Of a DNA stretch of 52,391 nucleotides, positions 15,780-22,924 are shown one piece after another (the first letter of the stretch is position 1; the number at the start of each line of letters is the position of its first letter). The position numbers and the translations under genes are program-made. The DNA comes from an uncultured Bacilli bacterium (lineage in GTDB: Bacteria > Bacillota_I > Bacilli_A > ML615J-28 > CAG-313). Below the pieces are notes generated by a model. It was not told where the DNA came from. It worked only from the letters and a program-made list of their open reading frames with translations, and searched no databases. The DNA is taken from the NCBI GenBank assembly GCA_949879765.1, contig CATLBQ010000010.1, positions 1 through 52,391 on the forward strand, written 5' to 3'.

Positions 15780-17576
15780 TTATTTATTTTCTTTTGAAAA
15801 TGCCTTTTTTGCGCCATAAGTCGTATGAAGTAACTGACGGGCAAGATGGCTATTAGGTTCACCTAAAAATTCTTGATAAGCACGTAATACTTCTGGATTT
15901 TCATGAGATTTATGAAGTGGTGCATCTTGGTCAATTTGATATAGTACACTTGCACGAAGTGTTCTAACATCTGTACATTCTTGTACTTTTGCATTGACGA
16001 TAGGTTGACCACCACCATTAATACATCCACCTGTACATGCCATCACTTCAACAAAGTGGTATTGTTTTCCTGATTCTATACGTTTGAATAATTCTGGAAT
16101 ATTCACAGCACCATGTACTACAGCAACATTGACTTCATGACCTGCAATGGTTAGTGTTGCTTCTTTGATGCCATTTTCTACACCACGAACAACTGTAAAA
16201 TCAACTTTGTCTTCATTTTCAGAATCTAATACATGAGCAACCGTACGAAGAGCAGCTTCCATTACACCACCTGTTGCACCAAAGATAACACCAGCACCTG
16301 TATATTGAGCAAGTGGACTTGTTGGTGTATAATCTTCTAATGCATTAAAGTCAATTCCTTGACGTTTGACAAGACGTGCATATTCTCTTGTTGTAAGAAC
16401 ATAATCAATATCTCTTAATCCGTCATTTTCCATTTCAGGACGATTGGCTTCATATTTTTTCGCAATACAAGGCATAATAGATACTACTTTAATTTTAGCA
16501 GGATCAACATTCAATTGCTTTGCATAGTAATGTTTAATCATTGCACCTTGCATTTGTTGTGGAGATTTACAACTAGATAAATTTTCTAAGTATTGTGGAT
16601 AATATTGTTCAATATAACGAATCCAACCTGGTGAACAGCTTGTAATCAAAGGAAGCGCTACTTGTTCGCCATTTAATGCTTTTGTCAAACGGCCAATAAA
16701 TTCAGTTCCTTCTTCCATAATAGTTAAATCGGCACCAAAGTTGACATCAGTTACATCATCAAAACCAAGTTCATGTAAAGAAGCATATAATTTTCCTTCA
16801 CAGTTGGTTCCAATTGGGTTACCAAATTCTTCGCCGATTGCGGCACGAACAGCTGGTGCAAATGTAGCCACTACATAATTTTCATGGTTGGTTAATTCTT
16901 CTTCGACAAAATCAATTTGTTCTTTTTCACGAATAGCACCTGTTGGACAAGCTTGAATACATTTACCACAATAAATACAACCTGCATCCGCAATATCATG
17001 ATTTAATGCACTACCTACACAAGTAACGAATCCTCTTTGGTTAAAGTTCAACACACCTGTGCCAGAAAGTTTTTCACACGCACCAATACAACGACCACAA
17101 AGTACGCATTTAGATGAATCAAAAACAATGGCATCACTTTCATTGATAATAGGTAATTTCTTAGCAAATTGACCAGATTCAGCCATCTCATTGTTGATAG
17201 AAAATCTTCTCATTAAAGCCAATAATTCACAATTATGTTCTCTTGGACATTTCCAACAATCAAAACGATGGTTCGCTGCAATCAATTCTAATGTTTGACG
17301 AACTGCCGTTCTTACTCGTTTAGAGTTAGTTAAAATAGTTGCTGTTCCTTCACGATTTAAAATAGAACCTACTTCAACAGAACAAGAGTTTTTAAGTGAA
17401 CGCATACCTACAATTTCAACTACACAAACACGACATGATGCATTTTCGTTGATGTCTTTTAAAAAGCAAAGACGAGGAATATCAATGCCTACTGAATCAG
17501 CTGCTTGCATAATTGTATAATTAGCAGGAACAGTTACTGTTTTTGAGTTAATTGTTATTGTTACTAATTTTTCCAT
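15780..17576 (-). CDS. hndD: [FeFe]-hydrogenase catalytic subunit (HndD/HydA type, NADH-linked)
   Basis: A 598-residue catalytic subunit. Order: [2Fe-2S] ferredoxin domain about 1-75 (CRVCVVEI, SCSVEV); His/Cys [4Fe-4S] motif HRFDCWKCPREHNC about 95-110; two [4Fe-4S] motifs CVLCGRCIGAC and CIYCGKCIQACP about 150-215; H-cluster domain about 225-575 with P1 TSCSPGW, P2 MPCIAKKYEA and P3 ACTGGCINGGGQP. It reduces protons to H2 or the reverse, taking electrons through the NuoF/NuoE-like partners; in this architecture it is usually electron-bifurcating with NADH and ferredoxin. AGGAGG lies before the ATG and 12 bases separate it from the NuoF-like gene. The P1 motif has Ser where classical enzymes have a Cys pair. 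Maturases HydEFG are not in the window. Confidence 0.96.
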   Translation of the reverse strand: MEKLVTITINSKTVTVPANYTIMQAADSVGIDIPRLCFLKDINENASCRVCVVEIVGMRSLKNSCSVEVGSILNREGTATILTNSKRVRTAVRQTLELIAANHRFDCWKCPREHNCELLALMRRFSINNEMAESGQFAKKLPIINESDAIVFDSSKCVLCGRCIGACEKLSGTGVLNFNQRGFVTCVGSALNHDIADAGCIYCGKCIQACPTGAIREKEQIDFVEEELTNHENYVVATFAPAVRAAIGEEFGNPIGTNCEGKLYASLHELGFDDVTDVNFGADLTIMEEGTEFIGRLTKALNGEQVALPLITSCSPGWIRYIEQYYPQYLENLSSCKSPQQMQGAMIKHYYAKQLNVDPAKIKVVSIMPCIAKKYEANRPEMENDGLRDIDYVLTTREYARLVKRQGIDFNALEDYTPTSPLAQYTGAGVIFGATGGVMEAALRTVAHVLDSENEDKVDFTVVRGVENGIKEATLTIAGHEVNVAVVHGAVNIPELFKRIESGKQYHFVEVMACTGGCINGGGQPIVNAKVQECTDVRTLRASVLYQIDQDAPLHKSHENPEVLRAYQEFLGEPNSHLARQLLHTTYGAKKAFSKENK

Positions 17577-17588
17577 AGTTTTTTCCTC

Positions 17589-19382
17589 CTATTGAACAAC
17601 GATTGCATTTTTAGGGCAACCTTTTACACAACTACCACATTTGATACATTTGGCTGGATCAATAAAGTGTTGTTGTCTAAGTTCTCCGCTAATGGCATCA
17701 GCAGGACAATTTCTCTTACATTTTGTACAACCAATACATTGATCAGTAACTACAAATGTAAGTAATGGTTTACATACACCAGCAGGACATTTCTTATCTA
17801 CTACGTGTGCCACATATTCATCACGGAAATTGGCCAATGTAGAAAGTACTGGATTTGGTGCACTTTGTCCAAGACCACAAAGTGAAGCATCTTTAATCAT
17901 TAATGCAAGATTTTCAAGTGTAGTTAAATCTTCCATTGTACCTTCACCTTTGGTAATTTTCTTTAAAATTTCAAGCATTCTCTTGGTACCTTCACGACAT
18001 GGTGTACATTTACCACAAGATTCATCAACTGTAAAATCTAAGAAGAAACGAGCAACGTCAACCATACAGTTATTTTCATCCATAACAATCATACCACCAG
18101 ATCCCATCATAGATCCAAGTGCAATCAAATTATCATAATCAATTGGTGTATCTAAATGTTTTGCAGTTAAGCATCCACCAGAAGGTCCACCTGTTTGAAC
18201 AGCTTTAAAAGCTTTGCCATTTGGACATCCACCACCAATATCGTAAATGACTTCTCTAAGCGTTGTACCCATTGGGATTTCTACTAAACCTGTATTTTTA
18301 ATTTTTCCACCTAAAGCAAATACTTTGGTTCCTTTTGATTTTTCAGTACCAATACTTGAGAACCATTCCCAACCATTAAGAATAATTACTGGAACATTTG
18401 CTAGTGTTTCAACATTGTTGATAATAGATGGTTTTCCCCATAATCCTTTTTGTGCTGGGAAAGGTGGTTTATTACGAGGCATACCACGTTCACCTTCAAT
18501 AGAAGCAATTAATGCTGTTTCTTCACCACAAACAAAGGCACCAGCACCTAAACGAATATCAATATCAAAGTCAAATCCACTACCAAAAATATCTTTACCA
18601 AGTAGTCCATATTCTCTAGCTTGTTCAATTGCATATTGTAATCTTTCTACAGCAACAGGATATTCAGCACGAATATATACATAACCCATTGTTGCACCAA
18701 TTGCATATCCTGCAATCGCCATAGCTTCAATCACACTATGTGGATCTCCTTCTAAAACAGAGCGGTCCATAAATGCGCCTGGGTCACCTTCATCGGCATT
18801 ACAAATTACATATTTTTGATCTGCTTGATTTTTCGCACATAATTCCCATTTCAATCCAGTTGGGAATCCTCCGCCTCCACGACCACGAAGACCTGCTTTT
18901 TTCATGATATCAATCACTTGTTCAGGAGTATATTCAGTTAAACATTTTCCAAGTGCTTGATATGCATTTCTACCAATAGCTTCATTGATATCAAATGGGT
19001 TAATCATACCACAATTACGAAGAGCGATACGAAGTTGTTTGTTATAAAAGCCAACTTCTCCAAAAGATTTGATTTTAGCAAGCTCTTCTTCTGTTGCTTC
19101 TTTATACGCTTTTGGTTCATAGATACGACCCTTTAGTAGGTGTTCTGAACAAATTTTAGCAACATCATCTATAGCTACATGTGAATAAAATGTTTGATCA
19201 GGATATACGATAACGATAGGCCCTCTTTCACAAAGTCCAAAACATCCAGTTTGAATGATTTGAATTTCGTTATCTAAACCTAGTGCTTTTACATTTTCTT
19301 CAAATGCTTCTTTAATTTGTTTTGATTTTGATGATAGGCACCCTGTCCCACCACATACTAATACTTGTGCACGTACTAACAT
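17589..19382 (-). CDS. hndC: NuoF-like diaphorase subunit of the hydrogenase (HndC/HydB)
   Basis: A 597-residue flavoprotein. N-terminal thioredoxin-like [2Fe-2S] domain about 1-110 (CGGTGC and TGCFGLCERGP); NuoF core with the FMN/NAD loop GLRGRGGGGFPTGLKW about 170-185 and NADEGDPGAFMDR; SLBB domain; [4Fe-4S] motif ESCGKCTPCREGT about 455-467; C-terminal 2[4Fe-4S] ferredoxin with CIGCTKCKRNCP and CIKCGSCVKGCP. It oxidises or reduces NAD(H) and passes electrons to the hydrogenase subunit. Length and the extra C-terminal ferredoxin are typical of HydB/HndC rather than respiratory NuoF (about 430 residues). It lies 11 bases after the HndB-like gene. No oddities. Confidence 0.95.
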   Translation of the reverse strand: MLVRAQVLVCGGTGCLSSKSKQIKEAFEENVKALGLDNEIQIIQTGCFGLCERGPIVIVYPDQTFYSHVAIDDVAKICSEHLLKGRIYEPKAYKEATEEELAKIKSFGEVGFYNKQLRIALRNCGMINPFDINEAIGRNAYQALGKCLTEYTPEQVIDIMKKAGLRGRGGGGFPTGLKWELCAKNQADQKYVICNADEGDPGAFMDRSVLEGDPHSVIEAMAIAGYAIGATMGYVYIRAEYPVAVERLQYAIEQAREYGLLGKDIFGSGFDFDIDIRLGAGAFVCGEETALIASIEGERGMPRNKPPFPAQKGLWGKPSIINNVETLANVPVIILNGWEWFSSIGTEKSKGTKVFALGGKIKNTGLVEIPMGTTLREVIYDIGGGCPNGKAFKAVQTGGPSGGCLTAKHLDTPIDYDNLIALGSMMGSGGMIVMDENNCMVDVARFFLDFTVDESCGKCTPCREGTKRMLEILKKITKGEGTMEDLTTLENLALMIKDASLCGLGQSAPNPVLSTLANFRDEYVAHVVDKKCPAGVCKPLLTFVVTDQCIGCTKCKRNCPADAISGELRQQHFIDPAKCIKCGSCVKGCPKNAIVVQ

Positions 19383-19393
19383 TTTTTATACCT

Positions 19394-19768
19394 CTACTTT
19401 GCTGCCTTAATCACTTCTAATGTTTTTTCTGTTACAACATTGCCACCAATAATATGTTGTTCAATAATGGTTTCAACATCTGCAACATGAACTTCTGCAT
19501 AAGTTGTACGATTTCCTTGTGCATCAAAAACTTCTACAACTGGTTCTAATGCACATTCACCCAAACAACCTACTTGTGTCACTGTTACATTATCTAAATT
19601 TTTTGCGGCAACTTGATCAACAAATGCAGCAAGTACAGGTCTTGCTCCAGCAGTGATTCCGCATGTAGCCATACCAACAACGACACGATAACCATCTTTA
19701 GCAGTACGTAGGTTAATTTTGCTAGCGGCTTCTTCTCTAATTTTCTTTAATTCTGCTAAACTTTTCAT
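19394..19768 (-). CDS. hndB: HndB-like [2Fe-2S] thioredoxin-fold protein
   Basis: A 124-residue protein with the thioredoxin-like [2Fe-2S] fold: MATCGITAGARPVLAAF and VTQVGCLGECALEPVVEV, then TYAEVHVADVETIIEQHI. It matches the HndB subunit of NADP/NADH-reducing [FeFe]-hydrogenases, and also resembles the N-terminal domain of the downstream NuoF-like protein. It probably relays electrons within the complex. AGGAGG lies 5-6 bases upstream of the ATG. It directly precedes hndC and follows the second HATPase gene by 32 bases. Confidence 0.88.
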   Translation of the reverse strand: MKSLAELKKIREEAASKINLRTAKDGYRVVVGMATCGITAGARPVLAAFVDQVAAKNLDNVTVTQVGCLGECALEPVVEVFDAQGNRTTYAEVHVADVETIIEQHIIGGNVVTEKTLEVIKAAK

Positions 19769-19800
19769 AGTTCCTCCTCTATAAATCTCTATTTACCAAA

Positions 19801-20352
19801 TTATTCATTTTCTAATTCACCCGCAAGGCCTGCGGTTATATATTCTTTGATCCAACTCATAACAGAAGGTTCTGTGAGTGGAATACCTTCTAATATTTCT
19901 TTAATTTGCTGGGTATCTATTTCAAATACAGGACAACTTTTTTCTTTATGTTTCATCTTAAAATGGACATCTACTTGATAAGGGTTAATCACCAAAACAA
20001 AAATGCTTTCCGCAATATCTCCTAAAGGAATAGCATCTATGTGATGCGTATACATTTTGGCATGAATACAAGTTCCTACACCCACAGTCGATTGAATGTG
20101 TACATATCCACCAGTTTGTTCACAGGTTTGAATAAACAAAGGAATTCCTACCCCTACTTTTCGTGTTTTTCGCGATGTAAAGAAAGGGTTGGTGACTTGT
20201 TCTAACACTTCACGACTCATACCACAACCATCATCTTCAATCCAAATTTCAATATCATTTTCATTTTCTTCAATTGTAACTTGCACACAACTTGCATTAG
20301 CTTTAAATGCATTGCTAGCAACATCTAATATATGTAGTGATAAATCAACCAT
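19801..20352 (-). CDS. GHKL ATPase-domain protein in the hydrogenase operon
   Basis: A 183-residue protein. N-terminal 110 residues form a histidine-kinase-type ATPase: N box DVASNAFKANAS, G1 WIEDDGCGM, NPFFTSRKTRKVG and G2 GVGIPLFIQ, then GGYVHIQSTVGVGTC. No dimerisation/phosphoacceptor helix is present, so it is not a complete histidine kinase. The C-terminal 70 residues (VFEIDTQQIKEILEGIPLTEPSVMSWIKEYI) are an added domain of unknown role. The start ATG overlaps the PHP gene stop by 8 bases. It may act in a phospho-relay or partner-switch that senses redox state or regulates the hydrogenase; this is inferred from position only. Confidence 0.82.
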   Translation of the reverse strand: MVDLSLHILDVASNAFKANASCVQVTIEENENDIEIWIEDDGCGMSREVLEQVTNPFFTSRKTRKVGVGIPLFIQTCEQTGGYVHIQSTVGVGTCIHAKMYTHHIDAIPLGDIAESIFVLVINPYQVDVHFKMKHKEKSCPVFEIDTQQIKEILEGIPLTEPSVMSWIKEYITAGLAGELENE

Positions 20353-21064
20353 GATTTCTCTTTCCTTTGATGGCTTTAAACAAGCTTTCTATCGTTAAAT
20401 CTTCTAACTCTATGGTATGGATAGGCTCTAAAATATCTATAATTTGATGTGCATCAGAGTTTCTCAATATGCTATATTCTAGCGATTCTAGTTGATGGTT
20501 GAATCTTTCAATATTGGTATTAGCATTGACTTCAATTGCATCAAAAATATCCTGATAAATGGTATGTAATTTTTCAAAAATGTCTGACGGATATTTTTCA
20601 ATATGTGCTAAAATCATAATACCTTGATACTGATTCATCATATGACGCAATTGGAGTAAGCCAATATTGGATGAACCCATTAAACTGACTTGATATTGAT
20701 TTACAATGTCATCAAAAACATCAAATAAATGTTGTTCACCATACATCACTTCATCATGCATAGTTTTATGCAAATAGCACTCTATTTCTTTTTGAAATCT
20801 TCTTGCTTCTTCAAAACTAGCAAACAAGCACACAACATGATATTTTTCTTTTACTTCTATTTCCGCACCTGGGACAACAAGCATTTCATAACTCTCTTTT
20901 AATTCTTCAATGACATCTAATTGCAGACAAGAATTGTGATCTGTAATAGCAATAATATTCAACTCTTTTAACATCGCCATATTCAAAATATTATTTGGAC
21001 TCATTAATACGTCTGCACAAGGAGATAAAGCCGTATGAATATGCAAATCATAAAAATATTTCAT
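20345..21064 (-). CDS. PHP-domain phosphoesterase-like protein
   Basis: A 239-residue PHP-superfamily protein. Metal ligands in order: DLHIHTALSPCADVLMSP (HxH, residues 6-23), AITDHNS, GAEIEVKEKYHVV, LAHIEKYPSD and RNSDAH. The HxH, DH, E, H and DxH set is intact, so phosphoesterase or nuclease-like metal chemistry is plausible. PHP proteins of this kind occur with hydrogenase operons of anaerobic Firmicutes and Thermotogales, role undefined. Its ATG overlaps the TGA of the upstream DRTGG gene (ATGA) and its own end overlaps the HATPase gene: strong translational coupling. Confidence 0.88.
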   Translation of the reverse strand: MKYFYDLHIHTALSPCADVLMSPNNILNMAMLKELNIIAITDHNSCLQLDVIEELKESYEMLVVPGAEIEVKEKYHVVCLFASFEEARRFQKEIECYLHKTMHDEVMYGEQHLFDVFDDIVNQYQVSLMGSSNIGLLQLRHMMNQYQGIMILAHIEKYPSDIFEKLHTIYQDIFDAIEVNANTNIERFNHQLESLEYSILRNSDAHQIIDILEPIHTIELEDLTIESLFKAIKGKRNHG

Positions 21065-21384
21065 TCTGCGTAAATATGTCTGATTACCTCAACCACATTC
21101 TTTGTTGTTGTGATAATCATAATCCCTTCTTCTTCCGCCTTTTGAATCATATCTTTTGTAGGTTGGACATCTTCTGCTAGTACAATAACGGGTAAGTCCA
21201 ATAAACTTGCAACGGCTATCGTATTCATATTAGACATAATGGTTAAAAACATATTTTTTTCCTTGGCATGTCCCATGACATGACTTAATAAATCACCCGC
21301 ATAAATCCCATCAAATTCTACATCTGCTATTTGTGTAGTTACAATCGTCCCTTTTATTTTTTCTAAAATTTCTAAGACTTTCAT
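21061..21384 (-). CDS. DRTGG-domain protein (second copy)
   Basis: A 107-residue stand-alone DRTGG-type domain: VTTQIADVEFDGIYAGDLLSHVMGHA, FLTIMSNMNTIAVASLLDLPVIVLAED, then AEEEGIMIITTTKNVVEVIRHI. DRTGG domains are named after a motif found beside CBS domains and phosphotransacetylases and are thought to be ligand or nucleotide binding. The ATG at 21384 is preferred over an upstream GTG because AGGGG lies 5-6 bases before it. It is a diverged relative of the DRTGG gene two places upstream, with a HATPase gene between them, so the pair may be a duplication. Confidence 0.8.
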   Translation of the reverse strand: MKVLEILEKIKGTIVTTQIADVEFDGIYAGDLLSHVMGHAKEKNMFLTIMSNMNTIAVASLLDLPVIVLAEDVQPTKDMIQKAEEEGIMIITTTKNVVEVIRHIYAE

Positions 21385-21396
21385 TGGCACCCCTAT

Positions 21397-21816
21397 TTAC
21401 TTGCTATAAATAGTAATATCTAGTGTTGTTCCCTTTGGTGAAGAACTAATATGAAATTCATCACTTGCATTTTTAATATTCATTAATCCCATTCCTGCAC
21501 CAAATCCATAATAAATTGCTTGATTGTTGGCTGTAGAAAATCCAGGTTGAAGTGCTTGCTCAATATCTGTAATTCCAGGGCCTGTGTCTTGAAAACGAAC
21601 AAAAATCTTTTCATCATCAATCTCGTATTTGCATACGCCTCCATAAGAGTGAATCACCACATTGATTTCAGCCTCATATATAGCGATAGAGACTCTTTTA
21701 ACAATCGGTTTGGCAATTCCTTCTTGGATGAGCGTTTTTTTTATAAAACTAGACACATTACCAGCATTTTCTAAATCCATTGCTTCAATCGCAAATTCAC
21801 CAGTTATTCTTCCCAT
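21397..21816 (-). CDS. Anti-sigma-factor-like GHKL ATPase in the hydrogenase operon
   Basis: A 139-residue single-domain ATPase of the RsbW/SpoIIAB-like GHKL type. N box SIAIYEAEINVVIHSYGG, G1 VRFQDTGPGITDIEQAL, G2 YGFGAGMGLMNIKNASDEF, ending SSPKGTTLDITIY. There is no receiver or sigma-binding partner in the operon, and no STAS anti-anti-sigma gene, so a classical partner switch is incomplete here. ATG shares bases with the TAA of the upstream DRTGG gene. Such kinases also act on protein Ser/Thr targets; one of the neighbouring DRTGG proteins is a possible target (inference). Confidence 0.85.
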   Translation of the reverse strand: MGRITGEFAIEAMDLENAGNVSSFIKKTLIQEGIAKPIVKRVSIAIYEAEINVVIHSYGGVCKYEIDDEKIFVRFQDTGPGITDIEQALQPGFSTANNQAIYYGFGAGMGLMNIKNASDEFHISSSPKGTTLDITIYSK

Positions 21817-22190
21817 TATAAATCACTTAGCCCCTTGATTCCTGCGTGATGTAATTTTCCACAAGTAGAAAAAGACACATCATTTGTACCCAAAACAATA
21901 ATACCTGAGGCATAAGCTTGTTCTAGAACTTGAGGAGAAGGGATTTTCCCTCTTGTAATTAAGATAGCGGCAAAATCGAGCATTTCAGCAGTTCGAATAC
22001 TTTGCATAGTTACATTACCAGTAATCAAAATACCTGCTTCACAAAATCCTTCGGGTGCTTCTCTTAACACCATCAAAGCATCGCTCATCAAATCACCACT
22101 AAATGCATATTTCAATTCAAAATTAGCAGGTTGTATAGAAGGGGTAAGTTCTTTTCCCTTAATGACTTCTATAATTTTTTGAACAGTCAT
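21816..22190 (-). CDS. DRTGG-domain protein (first copy)
   Basis: A 124-residue DRTGG-domain protein: MTVQKIIEVIKGKELTP, ELKYAFSGDLMSDALMVLREAP, GILITGNVTMQSIRTAEMLDFAAILITRGKIP, ASGIIVLGTNDVSFSTCGKLHHAG. Similar proteins are sometimes annotated as HPr-kinase-like because of the shared DRTGG domain, but no Walker A kinase motif is present, so that name would mislead. Start choice is uncertain: ATG 22190 gives the usual family start; a TTG at 22202 follows directly after the NuoE stop. It ends in a TAATG overlap with the GHKL ATPase. Confidence 0.8.
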   Translation of the reverse strand: MTVQKIIEVIKGKELTPSIQPANFELKYAFSGDLMSDALMVLREAPEGFCEAGILITGNVTMQSIRTAEMLDFAAILITRGKIPSPQVLEQAYASGIIVLGTNDVSFSTCGKLHHAGIKGLSDL

Positions 22191-22202
22191 ACTATGTACC
22201 AA

Positions 22203-22682
22203 TTATTGTAACTTATCGTACACTTCTTTTGCGGTTTTCACTGTTGCAGTACCATAAACGTCATCGCCAACTGTAAATACTGGAGCAAGACCACATGCAC
22301 CAATACATCTTGTTTCCACTAATGTAAACTTACCATCTTCTGTGGTTTGGTTAGAACCAATATTTAACAATTTTTTGAATTCATCAATTACGGTTTGTGA
22401 ACCACGTACATAACAAGCCGTACCTAAACATACACCAATAACATGTTGTCCTTTAGGTTCAAGTGTAAACCGAGAATAAAAAGTTACTACACCATTAATC
22501 TTAGCAATACTTTCTCCTAGTTCTTCTGAAATAATTTTTTGTACTTCTAAAGGAATGCAACCAAAGATAGTTTGGGCATCATGAAGTGTAGGCATAAGAG
22601 GACCTGGCTTTTGCTTGTGTTCAGCAATTTTTTGTTTTAATAATTGAATTTGTTCTTCTGACATTTGTAATTTAACTGACAT
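22203..22682 (-). CDS. hndA: NuoE-like [2Fe-2S] subunit of the hydrogenase (HndA/HydC)
   Basis: A 159-residue NuoE-family subunit. The thioredoxin-like domain carries the cluster cysteines in GVCLGTACYVRGSQTV and VETRCIGACGLAPVFTVGDDVYG; the helical N-terminus has LMPTLHDAQTIFGCIPLEVQ and VTFYSRFTLEPKG. It helps the NuoF-like subunit pass electrons to and from NAD(H). ATG at 22682 follows a perfect AGGAGG, which rules out the 22-codon upstream extension. It is the first gene of the nine-gene operon, with a strong promoter starting 30 bases upstream; hndB, hndC and hndD come only after five regulatory-looking genes. Confidence 0.93.
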   Translation of the reverse strand: MSVKLQMSEEQIQLLKQKIAEHKQKPGPLMPTLHDAQTIFGCIPLEVQKIISEELGESIAKINGVVTFYSRFTLEPKGQHVIGVCLGTACYVRGSQTVIDEFKKLLNIGSNQTTEDGKFTLVETRCIGACGLAPVFTVGDDVYGTATVKTAKEVYDKLQ

Positions 22683-22710
22683 TTTTAACCTCCTAAAAAT
22701 CAACATATGT

Positions 22711-22739
22711 ATTGTAGCATATTTGTGATTTTTTTTCAA
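22711..22739 (-). promoter_or_regulatory. SigmaA-type promoter of the hydrogenase operon
   Basis: Minus strand TTGAAA (22739-22734), 17-base spacer, TACAAT (22716-22711). An imperfect inverted repeat TTTGTGA-N6-TCAAACA overlaps the -35 and spacer and loosely resembles a Rex operator (the second half-site is poor). Confidence 0.7.
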
Positions 22740-22873
22740 ACATTTCAAACCGCTTTTTTACAATTTGGAAAATATTCACACTATTTATGGAATTATCTGT
22801 ATTTTTACCTTACAATTTTTTCCTATACAATATCAGACTATTATTTGTTTTTTATTTTTTTCTTTTCTTTATT

Positions 22874-22901
22874 TTGCATTTTTAAATAAATTTGATATAA
22901 T
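22874..22901 (+). promoter_or_regulatory. Promoter of the surface metallophosphoesterase gene
   Basis: TTGCAT (22874-22879), 16-base spacer and TATAAT (22896-22901); AAAGGAG follows before the ATG at 22925. The rest of 22740-22873 is T-rich with no gene. Confidence 0.6.
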
Positions 22902-22924
22902 AAACGTGTAAAGGAGAATTATAT

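Noticed and set aside
18247-18684. Long antisense frame of 145 codons
   Set aside because: It lies wholly inside the strongly supported NuoF-like gene on the other strand and has a low-complexity Ser/Pro-rich composition.
21816-22190. HPr kinase/phosphorylase
   Set aside because: Only the DRTGG domain is shared; there is no Walker A kinase domain.
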